From NCBI RefSeq assembly GCF_002929305.1, contig NZ_PJIO01000003.1, positions 1 to 64,000 on the forward strand: 64,000 nt of DNA. Reading direction: 5' to 3'. Of this stretch, positions 18,776 through 28,022 are shown one piece after another (within the stretch, counting starts at the first letter, position 1; every line of letters starts with the position of its first letter). The notes below the pieces were generated by a model, which was not told the origin of the DNA, did not search any database, and was given only the letters and a program-made list of their open reading frames with translations. Made by a program: the position numbers and the translations under genes. Source of the DNA: Arthrobacter sp. GMC3. GTDB lineage: Bacteria; Actinomycetota; Actinomycetes; Actinomycetales; Micrococcaceae.

Positions 18776-20692
18776 TTATCCAGACCATCGGGCTGCCAGT
18801 GCCGTCCGGGAGTCAATTTCGAGGCGGCGGTAGATATCCCCCAAGTGTTTTTCAATCGTCTTGGTGGAGACATGCAAGGTTCGGGCGGCGCCGTCGTTGG
18901 TGTAGCCGCGACTGACAAGGTCGGCCACCTGCCGCTGCCGCGGAGTCAAGCAAAGCCATACCGTGGAGCCCCGATGGCCATCAGCGTGGAGGACTTCTCC
19001 GTCGGGGTGGAGGACATGGGGCACTTCGGCGCGTGAGGATAGATCGAGGGCTTTCAGGACGCGGGCAACGTGGCTTTGCACGGTGCGCGGCGACACCGTC
19101 AGCGTAGCGGCAATGCGAATATTGGATGCGCCCGTGAGCAGCAGTTCGGCTACTTCACGCTCACGGGCAGTCATGGGCGCCTGGGGTACGCCGATTAATC
19201 GCAATCCGATGCTGCGCAGGTCGCGGCGGGCCAGCACGGCCAGCGATGTGGCTCCTAGCAGTGTGGCCTGATCCCGGGCACTGGAGAGGGCGAGTCTTGC
19301 CGGCCAGGTGTCGTCGGCGTCACCCAGCAGGGCCGAACCCGCCAGCAGCCGGGCACGAGTCTCATCGAGGTGCCCGGCATTGCCGAGCGCGATCACGGCA
19401 GCCTGATCTGCCAGGACTGCACCGGCCACCACCTCGCCGTCGGCAACCGCAAGCCGCGCCCTTATGCGCCCGATGGCCGCGGCCGCCATGCCCTCTCTCG
19501 GCAACCCCGTCAGGGCCGCGGCCATATCTCCCCATTGCCGGGCCGCCATAAGGTCGCCAAGGCTCAGTTCCGCCGTGACCAGCAGCTCATACCCGTAGGC
19601 GCGGTCTACGAGCTGGATGTTGGGCAGCTGCGGTCCACCGGCGCCGCGTAACAGGACATCGGCGGCTAATTGGGCGTGTTGAGCGGTGGCCAGCGCGTAG
19701 GCGGCTAGCACCATGGCGCCGGCTACCAGGTAGCTGGGCGGGCACTGCGCCGCCAAAGCGTCTATGGAAGCGGCCGCACTTCTCACCAAGCTGTCGCGGC
19801 CACGTAAGGCGTCGAGATACGCGAGCGATCCTCGAACCACTAGTTGGAGCGCAAGCAAGCCATGACGTTGGGATGCTTGTTCAACTTGGGGCGCCAAGGC
19901 GTCCGCCTCGTCCAGGCGCCCCTGAAACAACAAGGCCCGAACCAGGGTCTGTCCGGCGAAGACAGCCTCGGGCGGGTCGTTAGTCCCCGAGCCCAGCCAC
20001 ACCCTACGAGCCACCGTCTCCGCCAGATCGAGCCGTCCCACCGACATGGCGGCTTCAGCGGTGAGCGCGGCCGGCCAGCGGTCACTGAGAAACTCCGCGT
20101 CGCTGTGCCCCAGGATTGTCGCGACCACGGATTCAACGGTCGCGGTGTCGGAGCCGCCGCGCTCTAGGCCACCCATCCCGGAAGACCACGCGGCAAGGGC
20201 TAGAAACAACGATCGCTGGCAGTCCATTTCCAAGCCAGTCCGGGCGTCGTCGTACGCAGCAACAAAATCGGAAGTGAGGATGTGCGCGTAGGAGCGTGCC
20301 GCCAACAGCTGCGCCTTCGATGGTGAATCATCAGTTCCGGCGAGGAGACCGGCATCGACCAGATTCCGGATTTCCCGAACATCTCCGCGCAGCACCGCAG
20401 CCTGGAGGAGCGTCGCGTCACTTTGCACAGGCAACGGAGCCTGACTCTGGGCTGCCACACCCATCCCGTCCAGACCGCACCGGGCGAACCGGGCCCGCCA
20501 GCGCCGCACAGTGTCCGGATGGACCTCGCATATCTGGGCGATCTGCTCAGTCGCTTCACCGTCAGCGGCCATGAGCAAGGCACTTGCCTGTATCACCAAG
20601 CGGTGCGGCAATTGCCCCGATCCTGCCATCCGCGTCAGCTCAAACCGCTGCTCAACGCTGACAGGTAATGCCGGAGCTCGCATGGTTGGCAT
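18776..20692 (-). CDS. Large regulator: transposase-like HTH, TPR-like middle, two LuxR HTH domains
   Basis: A 638-residue probable transcription factor of unusual build. Residues about 12-75 form a helix-turn-helix like the N-terminus of IS630-type transposases (LVIQASALLMAADGEATEQI, then VHPDTVRRWRARFARCGLDG). The middle, about 90-490, is Ala/Leu-rich helical repeat sequence of TPR type, as in LuxR-family LAL regulators, but with no ATPase P-loop. The C-terminus has two successive LuxR helix-turn-helix domains: MTAREREVAELLLTGASN.. with SPRTVQSHVARVLKALDL at about 510-560, and LTPRQRQVADLVSRGYTN.. with STKTIEKHLGDIYRRLEI at about 582-636. The start may be ATG 20692 or ATG 20683; GAGG upstream fits the second better. 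Target genes are unknown. The nearest same-strand gene is the lipoprotein downstream. The frame is intact and base use resembles its neighbours. Confidence 0.85.
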   Translation of the reverse strand: MPTMRAPALPVSVEQRFELTRMAGSGQLPHRLVIQASALLMAADGEATEQIAQICEVHPDTVRRWRARFARCGLDGMGVAAQSQAPLPVQSDATLLQAAVLRGDVREIRNLVDAGLLAGTDDSPSKAQLLAARSYAHILTSDFVAAYDDARTGLEMDCQRSLFLALAAWSSGMGGLERGGSDTATVESVVATILGHSDAEFLSDRWPAALTAEAAMSVGRLDLAETVARRVWLGSGTNDPPEAVFAGQTLVRALLFQGRLDEADALAPQVEQASQRHGLLALQLVVRGSLAYLDALRGRDSLVRSAAASIDALAAQCPPSYLVAGAMVLAAYALATAQHAQLAADVLLRGAGGPQLPNIQLVDRAYGYELLVTAELSLGDLMAARQWGDMAAALTGLPREGMAAAAIGRIRARLAVADGEVVAGAVLADQAAVIALGNAGHLDETRARLLAGSALLGDADDTWPARLALSSARDQATLLGATSLAVLARRDLRSIGLRLIGVPQAPMTAREREVAELLLTGASNIRIAATLTVSPRTVQSHVARVLKALDLSSRAEVPHVLHPDGEVLHADGHRGSTVWLCLTPRQRQVADLVSRGYTNDGAARTLHVSTKTIEKHLGDIYRRLEIDSRTALAARWSG

Positions 20693-20773
20693 ACCTCAAT
20701 TTACCGCCGATTGGGCAGACGAGAGGGCTTTCTACGTGCGAAATTAGACCGGTCGGCAAGAAGCCGGCAGTGC

Positions 20774-22003
20774 TCAGTCCAGCAGGGCCCGGGTGACGGC
20801 GTCGCCCAGTAGGCGACCCTTAAGCGTAAGCACCAAGGTGCCGGCGAAGGCCTTGAGCGGATCCACCAGTTCTTGGGCAATAAGCCCGGCAATAGCCTTG
20901 CGGGCTTCGGGGCTGAGCGTCTCAATGGCCAGGCCCTCGGACAGGCGCGAGGTCAGCATGATGCGCTCCATGGCCCGGGTGTCGGCGTCAAGGGTTTCGC
21001 GGCCCGCGGCGGGCGATTCTCCCTTGTCGAGCCTGTTGGCGTAGGCGGTGGGGTGTTTGACGTTCCACCAGCGCACTCCTCCCACGTGAGAATGGGCGCC
21101 GGGGCCAATCCCCCACCAGTCGTCGCCGCGCCAGTAGGCAAGGTTGTGCTGGCAGGCATCCTCCGGTGTGCGGGACCAGTTACTGACCTCGTACCAGTTC
21201 AGGCCGGCCTCACTGAAGAGTGCGTCGGCGAGTTCGTACTTCACGGCGTGGTCGTCGTCGTCAATGTTCGGCACCTGGCCGCGACGGATTTGGGCGGCCA
21301 GTTTGGTGCCCTCTTCCACGATCAGCGAATAAGCGGAAATATGGTCCGGTCCATAGCTTAGTGCCGTGCGAACCGACGTTTCCCAGTCAGCCAGCGACTC
21401 CCCCGGCGTACCGTAGATCAGGTCAACGCTGACGTTCAGACCTGCTTCGCGGGCCCAAGCCACGGCCTGCGGAACCCTTTCGGGCTTGTGCGTTCTGTCC
21501 AGTACCTTCAGTACATGCGGAACGGCTGACTGCATGCCGAAGGACACGCGGGTGAAGCCGCCGTCGCGCAGTTCCTGCAGAGAATCACGGGTAACCGAGT
21601 CAGGGTTGGCTTCGGTGGTGACTTCGGCCCCGTCCTCAAGTCCCCAGAGTTCGATGGCGGCACCCAGAATACGGGTCAGGTCTCCGGCGGGCAGCAGGGT
21701 GGGCGTGCCACCGCCAAAGAACACGGTGCTGAGCTTGCGCGGCGGCAAGCCAGAGGCGGCCAAGGCCCGGGCGGCGAATTCCACTTCCCGGACGGCGGTT
21801 TCGGCGTAGGCATCCTGTGAGGCGCCGCCGCCGAGCTCAGTGGCCGTGTAGGTGTTGAAGTCGCAATAGCCGCAACGTACGGCACAGAACGGGATGTGCG
21901 CGTACAAGCTGAATTTGCGGTCCGCCGCGCCGACGGCAGCCTGCGCGGGCAGGATACCGTCGGCCGGAGCCGGATCGCCAAGGGGTAAAGCGCTGGGTGT
22001 CAC
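20774..22003 (-). CDS. hemW: HemW-like radical SAM protein (coproporphyrinogen III oxidase-like)
   Basis: Radical SAM protein of the HemN/HemW group. HemW is a haem-binding chaperone thought to insert haem into respiratory proteins, rather than a true oxidase. The 4Fe-4S motif CxxxCxxC is C40, C44 and C47 (CAVRCGYC). [17 protein letters not shown] and [12 protein letters not shown] follow, then the HemN C-terminal domain. The length, 409 residues, fits HemW. Its GTG overlaps the lepA stop (GTGA), a gene pair conserved in many actinobacteria. True oxygen-independent coproporphyrinogen oxidase is less likely given the context. Confidence 0.92.
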   Translation of the reverse strand: MTPSALPLGDPAPADGILPAQAAVGAADRKFSLYAHIPFCAVRCGYCDFNTYTATELGGGASQDAYAETAVREVEFAARALAASGLPPRKLSTVFFGGGTPTLLPAGDLTRILGAAIELWGLEDGAEVTTEANPDSVTRDSLQELRDGGFTRVSFGMQSAVPHVLKVLDRTHKPERVPQAVAWAREAGLNVSVDLIYGTPGESLADWETSVRTALSYGPDHISAYSLIVEEGTKLAAQIRRGQVPNIDDDDHAVKYELADALFSEAGLNWYEVSNWSRTPEDACQHNLAYWRGDDWWGIGPGAHSHVGGVRWWNVKHPTAYANRLDKGESPAAGRETLDADTRAMERIMLTSRLSEGLAIETLSPEARKAIAGLIAQELVDPLKAFAGTLVLTLKGRLLGDAVTRALLD

Positions 22004-23856
22004 TTTTTCGACTTGTCCTTGGGTGCTTCGGCAGTTGTCAGTGCGGCGATGAAGGCTTCCTGCGGGACCTCTACGCGTCCCACCATCTTCATGCGCTTCT
22101 TGCCTTCCTTCTGCTTTTCCAGCAGCTTGCGCTTACGGGAGATATCGCCGCCGTAGCACTTGGCCAAAACGTCCTTGCGGATGGCTCGGATGCTTTCACG
22201 GGCAATGATGCGGGCACCGATGGCCGCCTGGATGGGCACCTCAAACTGCTGGCGCGGGATGAGCTCGCGCAGCTTGCCGGTCATCATGACACCGTAGGCG
22301 TACGCCTTGTCACGGTGGGTGATGGCGGAGAAAGCGTCAACCTGCTCACCCTGGAGCAGGATGTCGACCTTGACAAGGTCGGCGACCTGATCGCCGTCGG
22401 CCTTCCAGTCCAGTGAACCGTAGCCACGGGTCTTGGACTTGAGAATGTCGAAGAAGTCAAAGACAATCTCGGCCAGGGGCAGACGGTAGCGGATCTCCAC
22501 CCGATCCTCGGAGAGGTAGTCCATTCCGCCAAGGATGCCTCGGCGGGTCTGGCACAGTTCCATGATGGCGCCAACAAATTCGGTGGGAGCCAGAATCGTG
22601 GCCGCCACCATGGGCTCGCGCACCTCTGCGATTTTGCCCGAGGGGTATTCGCTGGGGTTGGTTACGTGGACAACCTTCTTGTCCTCGAGGGTGACCTCGT
22701 ACTCCACGTTGGGAGCCGTGGAAATCAAGTCCAGATTGTGTTCCCGTTCCAGGCGTTCACGGGTGATTTCCAGGTGCAGCAGGCCCAGGAAACCCACACG
22801 GAAACCGAAGCCAAGGGCCGCAGAGGTTTCCGGTTCGTAAATCAGCGCGGCGTCATTGAGCATGAGCTTTTCTAGCGCGTCCCGCAGCACCGGGTAGTCA
22901 GTGCCGTCCATCGGGTACAAGCCGGAGAAGACCATGGGCTTGGCATCGTGATACCCGGCCAAGGCCTCTGTGGCCGGCTTGTTGAAGGTGGTGACAGTGT
23001 CGCCAACCTTTGACAGGCGCACGTCCTTCACGCCCGTGATGAGGTAACCAACTTCGCCAACGCCTAGGCCCTTGGAGGGCTTGGGCTCCGGGGAGCTGAC
23101 ACCGATTTCGAGCAGCTCGTGGGTGGCGCGAGTGGACATCATCTGGATTTTTTCACGCGGGCTCAGGCTGCCGTCAATGACACGGACGTAGGTGACCACG
23201 CCGCGGTAGGTGTCATACACGGAGTCGAAGATCATGGCGCGTGCCGGTGCGTTAGGGTCGCCCTTCGGGGCCGGCAGATCGCGGACGATCTGGTCCAGCA
23301 GCTCTTCAACCCCGGCGCCGGTCTTGCCGGAAACCATGAGCACATCTTCGGGTTTTCCACCGATGAGATTGGCCAGTTCCGCGGCATACTTTTCGGGCTG
23401 CGCCGCAGGCAGGTCGATCTTGTTCAGCACCGGAATGATGGTGAGGTTGTTCTCCATGGCCAGGTACAAGTTCGCGAGCGTCTGGGCCTCAATGCCCTGC
23501 GCGGCGTCAACGAGCAAAATGGCGCCTTCACAGGCGGCCAGCGACCGGGAAACTTCGTAGGTGAAGTCAACATGCCCGGGGGTGTCGATCATGTTCAGGC
23601 AGTACGCCGTGCCATCGACTTCCCATGGGATGCGGACAGCCTGGGACTTGATGGTGATGCCACGTTCACGCTCAATATCCATGCGGTCAAGGTATTGGGC
23701 TTTCATGTCACGCTGCTGAACGACTCCAGTGAGCTGGAGCATCCGGTCCGCCAGGGTTGATTTCCCGTGGTCAATGTGAGCGATGATGCAGAAGTTTCTG
23801 ATGATCGCCGGATCGGTAGCGGCGGGCACCGGAGCAGTGCGGGCCATGGGTGACAC
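22000..23856 (-). CDS. lepA: Elongation factor 4 (LepA)
   Basis: Ribosome-bound GTPase implicated in back-translocation and in small-subunit biogenesis. The 618-residue protein has G1 AHIDHGKST at 26-34, the G2/G3 region with [10 protein letters not shown] and DTPGHVDF, and G4 NKIDLP. Domain II, EF-G-like domains and the LepA-specific C-terminal domain ([19 protein letters not shown]) follow. The start is GTG 23856, with AAGGA six bases upstream. An ATG three codons later has poorer spacing. Operon with hemW. Confidence 0.97.
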   Translation of the reverse strand: MSPMARTAPVPAATDPAIIRNFCIIAHIDHGKSTLADRMLQLTGVVQQRDMKAQYLDRMDIERERGITIKSQAVRIPWEVDGTAYCLNMIDTPGHVDFTYEVSRSLAACEGAILLVDAAQGIEAQTLANLYLAMENNLTIIPVLNKIDLPAAQPEKYAAELANLIGGKPEDVLMVSGKTGAGVEELLDQIVRDLPAPKGDPNAPARAMIFDSVYDTYRGVVTYVRVIDGSLSPREKIQMMSTRATHELLEIGVSSPEPKPSKGLGVGEVGYLITGVKDVRLSKVGDTVTTFNKPATEALAGYHDAKPMVFSGLYPMDGTDYPVLRDALEKLMLNDAALIYEPETSAALGFGFRVGFLGLLHLEITRERLEREHNLDLISTAPNVEYEVTLEDKKVVHVTNPSEYPSGKIAEVREPMVAATILAPTEFVGAIMELCQTRRGILGGMDYLSEDRVEIRYRLPLAEIVFDFFDILKSKTRGYGSLDWKADGDQVADLVKVDILLQGEQVDAFSAITHRDKAYAYGVMMTGKLRELIPRQQFEVPIQAAIGARIIARESIRAIRKDVLAKCYGGDISRKRKLLEKQKEGKKRMKMVGRVEVPQEAFIAALTTAEAPKDKSKK

Positions 23857-24040
23857 TAGTGTTCCTTACTGTTACATGGACGCAGGGACACCAGCTGATT
23901 CGCCGTCGCCGTGCAGGGCTGTGTCCTGCCGGGGAACCGGCGGACACTCATTGCCTCAAGTCTCCCACGTTTAGGCCCCCGCCACAGAACCGACGGGCCG
24001 ACCCTGCGAAGTACTCCTGCCATTCGATACTCTTGGTGCC

Positions 24041-24595
24041 ATGGCATCCACCACTGAGAGAATTCTTGGCCTTCTGCGAGGCCTTGCCGACGCGTTCTTC
24101 AAGCCCGGGAAGACGGCAACGCCCACCCGTAGGGCCCCCAACGCCAAATCCGGTGCCCGCCCGGCGTCGCCCGGTTCAGCGACAGGCCTGCGCTCGCCCT
24201 ATCCCGGTGACTTCAATGGCACCTCCAAAGTTCTCTACGCTCCCAAGCCCGACGGCGTGCCCGACCCTGGGGAAATCGTGTGGACCTGGGTGCCGTATGA
24301 GGAAGATTTCAGCCAGGGCAAGGACCGGCCCGTCCTGTTGGTGGGCCGTGAAGGGGCAAGGCTGCTGGCACTGATGCTCACGAGCAAGGACCATAGCGCT
24401 GACCGGCGCGCTGACAACGACTACATCGACATTGGGCCCGGCGCTTGGGACCGGCAGGGCCGCCCCAGCGAGGTGAAGCTAGACAGGATCTTGCAGGTTT
24501 CCCCGGCCGATATGCGCCGCGAAGGCGCGGTCCTTGATGCCCGGCGCTTCGGCGCCGTGGCCAGTGGCCTGCGTCAGCGACACGGCTGGAAGTAA
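24041..24595 (+). CDS. PemK/MazF-like protein without a partner antitoxin
   Basis: A 184-residue protein whose C-terminal part, from about residue 72, looks like the PemK/MazF fold: GEIVWTWVPYEEDFSQGKDR then PVLLVGREG, ending with SEVKLDRILQVSPADMRREG. The N-terminal 70 residues are basic, Pro/Ala/Ser-rich and probably disordered, not part of MazF. No small antitoxin-like ORF lies on either side (lepA upstream, rpsT downstream), so it is an orphan. RNase activity, if any, is unproven; the proteins of this group may be housekeeping enzymes or inactive. The ATG at 24041 has only weak ribosome-site sequence upstream. Divergent from lepA. Confidence 0.75.
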   Translation: MASTTERILGLLRGLADAFFKPGKTATPTRRAPNAKSGARPASPGSATGLRSPYPGDFNGTSKVLYAPKPDGVPDPGEIVWTWVPYEEDFSQGKDRPVLLVGREGARLLALMLTSKDHSADRRADNDYIDIGPGAWDRQGRPSEVKLDRILQVSPADMRREGAVLDARRFGAVASGLRQRHGWK

Positions 24596-24774
24596 CCACC
24601 AGGCGCAACTGGCCCGGTGTCTGATAAACTTAGCTTTGTGTGTGCCCGTGCAGGTCGGCGGGTACAACAGCTTGGCCTGACGTTCACCATTTTTCGAGCA
24701 TCCCCACGCAGCTGTCAATGGCCAAGCTACGCCCTCTACGACCGTATTTTCGTATCAAAAGAGAGTTATACAAC

Positions 24775-25035
24775 GTGGCTAATATCAAGTCTCAGAAGAA
24801 GCGCATCCTCACCAACGAGAAGGCGCGTCAGCGCAACCTCTCGGTGAAGTCCGAGCTGAAGACCGCTATCCGTGCAGTAAACACGGCAGTGGCCAAGGCC
24901 GACAAGGATGCAGCTACGGTTGCCCTGGTGAATGCAGCTCGTAAGCTGGATAAGGCTGTCAGCAAGGGTGTTATTCACGCCAACAACGCTGCCAACCGCA
25001 AGTCGGCCATCTCCAAGAAGGTTAACGCCCTCTAA
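24775..25035 (+). CDS. rpsT: 30S ribosomal protein S20
   Basis: Primary-binding protein of the 16S rRNA 5' domain. The 86-residue basic protein shows the family sequence [31 protein letters not shown] and the C-terminal [17 protein letters not shown]. The start is GTG 24775, with AAAGAGAG about nine bases upstream. The open frame extends back to 24640, but those residues are not S20. A -10-like TAAACT lies about 150 bases upstream (24626), leaving a leader long enough for S20 autoregulation, though no structure is evident. It ends at a strong terminator. Confidence 0.97.
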   Translation: MANIKSQKKRILTNEKARQRNLSVKSELKTAIRAVNTAVAKADKDAATVALVNAARKLDKAVSKGVIHANNAANRKSAISKKVNAL

Positions 25036-25061
25036 GAGAAGCTGATCTGCTTCGCAACTCA

Positions 25062-25097
25062 AAGAAGGGCCCCCACCATTTGGTGGGGGCCCTTCTT
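25062..25097. terminator. Strong bidirectional terminator, rpsT / holA
   Basis: A perfect 17-bp stem (AAGAAGGGCCCCCACCA and its complement) with a two-base TT centre, flanked by A- and T-rich ends. It lies between the convergent stops of rpsT and holA. Confidence 0.95.
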
Positions 25098-25135
25098 GCA
25101 TAGGCGCCGGGTCAATGCCTGAGCTGGCGCCTCGC

Positions 25136-26143
25136 TTAGTGTCTGGCGGAGGTTGCGATGGTGATGACGGCGCGTTCGACGGCGTAGACAGGGTCCTTCG
25201 CGGCCCCCTTGACCTGGGCGTCGGCCTCGGCCAAGACCTTGATGGCGGCGACCAGGCCCTCGCTACTCCAATGGCCGGCGTCGCGGCGGGCGGCGTCGAC
25301 CTGCCACGGTGCCATGCCGAGTTCCCCCGCCAACTGTGCCGAGCTCCCCCGGGCCGAATGGACCTTGGCGACTTGACGGACCTTCATAGCCAGGGCCGCC
25401 ACCAGGGGCACCGGGTCCACCCCGGTGGACAGTGCATGACGCAGGGTGGACAGCGCAGCCGGCGCATTGCCGGCTAGGGCGGCATCGGCAACCCTGAACG
25501 CCGTTGCCTCCACCCGGCCACCGTAGTATTTGTCCACCACATCACTGCCGACCATGCCGGTGGTGTCGGCTATCAGCTGCTGGCAGGCTGCGGCCAGTTC
25601 GGCTAGGTTGGCGCCGAGTGCTGCTACCAGGGCACGCACAGCCTGGGCATCGATCCGGCGCTTGGCCAGCTGAAACTCTTGGGTGACAAACGCCGCCTTC
25701 TCCTGGTCCTTCTTCAGAGCCAGGCAGTCCACACGGGGTACCCCAGCAGCCTTGAGCGCGTCAAGGAGCTTCTTGCCGCGCGTACCGCCACTGTGCACCA
25801 GGGCAAGCGTGACATCCGGTGCAGGGTCTTTCAGGTAGGCCAGCGTGTCAAGGAGGAAGTCATCACTCATGGACGAGAGGCCGGAGACCTCGATGAGCTT
25901 GGGCTCACTAAACAACGACGGGCTGGCGATCATGCCCAACCGCCCCGAGGTGTACTGCCCGGCGTCCAGTGTGGTCAGTTCGAGATCGGGGTTGTTCGCC
26001 CGAAGTTTTTTGCGCAGGCCATCAAGGGCGCGACTGGCAATGAAGTCCTCGGGTCCAAAAAGCAGTACCACCGGGGCAAGTGGGACATCGCGCCAGTCAA
26101 CGCCGCCAGCAGCGCGTGGGGCTGGCCTGGCCGCCGGACTCAC
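25136..26143 (-). CDS. holA: DNA polymerase III subunit delta
   Basis: Clamp-loader subunit that opens the beta sliding clamp. The 335-residue protein has the family start VVLLFGPEDFIASRALDGLR, then LTTLDAGQYTSGRLGMIASP and SLFSEPKLIEV. The middle AAA-like part and the C-terminal helical collar domain (ALSTGVDPVPLVAALAMKVR) follow. The start is GTG 26143 with weak ribosome-site sequence. It lies 85 bases after comEC, a neighbourhood (comEA-comEC-holA-rpsT) common across Gram-positive bacteria. Confidence 0.93.
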   Translation of the reverse strand: MSPAARPAPRAAGGVDWRDVPLAPVVLLFGPEDFIASRALDGLRKKLRANNPDLELTTLDAGQYTSGRLGMIASPSLFSEPKLIEVSGLSSMSDDFLLDTLAYLKDPAPDVTLALVHSGGTRGKKLLDALKAAGVPRVDCLALKKDQEKAAFVTQEFQLAKRRIDAQAVRALVAALGANLAELAAACQQLIADTTGMVGSDVVDKYYGGRVEATAFRVADAALAGNAPAALSTLRHALSTGVDPVPLVAALAMKVRQVAKVHSARGSSAQLAGELGMAPWQVDAARRDAGHWSSEGLVAAIKVLAEADAQVKGAAKDPVYAVERAVITIATSARH

Positions 26144-26228
26144 AGGCTCTGTCCGCTCAGTCTTGATCCGCTCAATGGTGTATTCACGGGTTCTACTGTG
26201 CCATCAAGGCCCGTGATTCCCAAGCCGC

Positions 26229-28022
26229 TCATGGGCCCAGCACCGCCAGCGTCCATAGTGCCGCACCCCCTGCCGAGGCTACGGCGAGAAAAGGGAATCC
26301 CAGGAGGAATCTGAGCCCCGGCGGCAGCCAGTTCCTGGCCCGAATCACGAGCAAGACAAGCCGGCGCCGCTCCACTAGGCCGAGTAAGGCAAGGATCACA
26401 GCCAAATTCATCAGCGCCATGAGAATTACACCCCTGGCGCCGTCCGGCCACGGCAAGGAAGCGCCAGGAAGGCCCGCCATCCATCTGGCCACCACGGCAA
26501 CCCACCAGGCGCCCACACCGCTCATGGCAGCGCAGCCGTGGGCGAGCCAGGGCCACCACGGCGCCACGGCCATACCGAACGTTCCGGCAGTGGTCACCAA
26601 GGCCACTACCGGCGCCACCACCATGTTCGCTGGCACCGTGAACAGGGTCAAGCGCGGAGCCAGCAAAACAATGACGGGCCCGCAAAATAGCTGGGCCGCC
26701 AGTGGAATGGCCAGGGCCTGTGCCAGCCACCATGGCATCCAGACGCCAAGCCAGAGCGCGCAGCGTCGCCCCAGAAGGTGCAGTCCCAGCGTCGCCAAGA
26801 CGGAGAGGATAAACGCGTAGTCCATGGACAGCCAGGGATCGAAAACGAGAAGACCGATAATACTCACCGACAGCAGGGCACCCACGCGTTTTGGCTGACC
26901 GCTGAGGACGGCAAGGCAGCCTATGCCTCCCATGACGGCCGCGCGCAAGACACTGGGATCGGGGCCAACAACGGCCACGAACCCGGCCAGTCCGGCGACC
27001 GCCCCGGCCGCGGTGGGGCCCCTGGGCAGGTGCACGGTCCGCAATCCGAACACGAACGCCGCCAGGACCAAAGTGCAATTTGCGCCGCTGACAGCCGTTA
27101 GGTGACTTAGCCCCACCGTTTTCATTGCCTCAGACAGTGCCGGTGGGACGGCGCTGCGGTCTCCCATCACCATGCCCGGTAGTAATCCGGCGGTGTCCGG
27201 GGACAGGGAGGACCACATCCGTTGTGACGCCTGGGCCCACGCGGTGCGCATTTGACGGGCCAGCGAATCAGAGGGAGCCCGGACCCGCAGTGGGCCTGTC
27301 GCCGGGCGCAAAAATCCCCCAGAGCCGTCCCGATCCCGGGCAGGGGCGATGGTGCCGGCTGTGGAGGCGATGGTGCCTTCAGGCAGCTGCGCCCACTGGG
27401 CGCCGGCGATCACTTGTATGCTCAGCGGTCCTTTCATATTCTGGCCGCGGGCGGTGGCCTCAAGGACGACGGCGTCGAAGATCACCTGCTGCTGGGACCG
27501 GGAATTCGTGAGGGCCCGAGGCGTGGATGTGAGCCTCATCGTGAGGTTGAAGGACTCCCCCTGGGTCACGGCTTGGACCAGGGGCGAGCGTTCCCGATCG
27601 TGCAATCGAAGCCCCACGGCGGCCAGCAGCGTGCCCAGGCACACGGCAGCCACCAGGGCGGTTGCCATCACCCCCGTACCCTGGCTGGCACCTGCGACCA
27701 AGCGGTAGCGGCGGCACAAAATCCAGCCAAGGATGATTCCCGCAACAAGGCAGAGACCTGCCCCACCCGCGGCGACGCGCCAAGACGTTCCAATCGAGAA
27801 TGCGGCCCCCGCCCATACGGCCACGACGGCGGGAACCAGTCGAAGGTCGGGGCGCGGCCGATGCCCAGCGTCCCTCGGGCGCGACGCGTCCCTGAGCGAA
27901 GCCGCCAGCCTGGCGGATACGACGCCGCCAATCCTGGCAGGGGGTGGTTTAACCTCTCCGGGTTCGGGTTCCACCACGGCTACCGTGGCAAAGTGGGCCC
28001 AGCGGGGCCGTGGGCTGTTCAT
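26229..28022 (-). CDS. comEC: ComEC/Rec2-family channel protein without a metallo-beta-lactamase domain
   Basis: Polytopic membrane protein of the DNA-uptake channel. The 597-residue product has an N-terminal DUF4131-like part with hydrophobic segments and an OB-fold-like stretch (about 150-235). The Competence domain follows, with LPGMVMGDRSAVPPALSEAM, GLSHLTAVSGANCTLVLAAF, DPSVLRAAVMGG and DPWLSMDYAFILSV, plus many membrane helices to the end. The metallo-beta-lactamase (nuclease-like) domain at the C-terminus of full-length ComEC is absent, and only 85 bases separate its stop from holA. Its ATG overlaps the comEA stop (ATGA). The frame is intact, so this is either a natural short form or an old truncation. 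Confidence 0.9.
   Translation of the reverse strand: MNSPRPRWAHFATVAVVEPEPGEVKPPPARIGGVVSARLAASLRDASRPRDAGHRPRPDLRLVPAVVAVWAGAAFSIGTSWRVAAGGAGLCLVAGIILGWILCRRYRLVAGASQGTGVMATALVAAVCLGTLLAAVGLRLHDRERSPLVQAVTQGESFNLTMRLTSTPRALTNSRSQQQVIFDAVVLEATARGQNMKGPLSIQVIAGAQWAQLPEGTIASTAGTIAPARDRDGSGGFLRPATGPLRVRAPSDSLARQMRTAWAQASQRMWSSLSPDTAGLLPGMVMGDRSAVPPALSEAMKTVGLSHLTAVSGANCTLVLAAFVFGLRTVHLPRGPTAAGAVAGLAGFVAVVGPDPSVLRAAVMGGIGCLAVLSGQPKRVGALLSVSIIGLLVFDPWLSMDYAFILSVLATLGLHLLGRRCALWLGVWMPWWLAQALAIPLAAQLFCGPVIVLLAPRLTLFTVPANMVVAPVVALVTTAGTFGMAVAPWWPWLAHGCAAMSGVGAWWVAVVARWMAGLPGASLPWPDGARGVILMALMNLAVILALLGLVERRRLVLLVIRARNWLPPGLRFLLGFPFLAVASAGGAALWTLAVLGP

Noticed and set aside
24041..24595. Complete toxin-antitoxin module
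   Set aside because: No antitoxin-sized frame with a ribosome site lies next to the PemK-like gene.
26140..27078. 312-residue frame as a separated metallo-beta-lactamase part of ComEC
   Set aside because: It is an alternate-frame shadow rich in Gly/Arg and has no HxHxDH motif.
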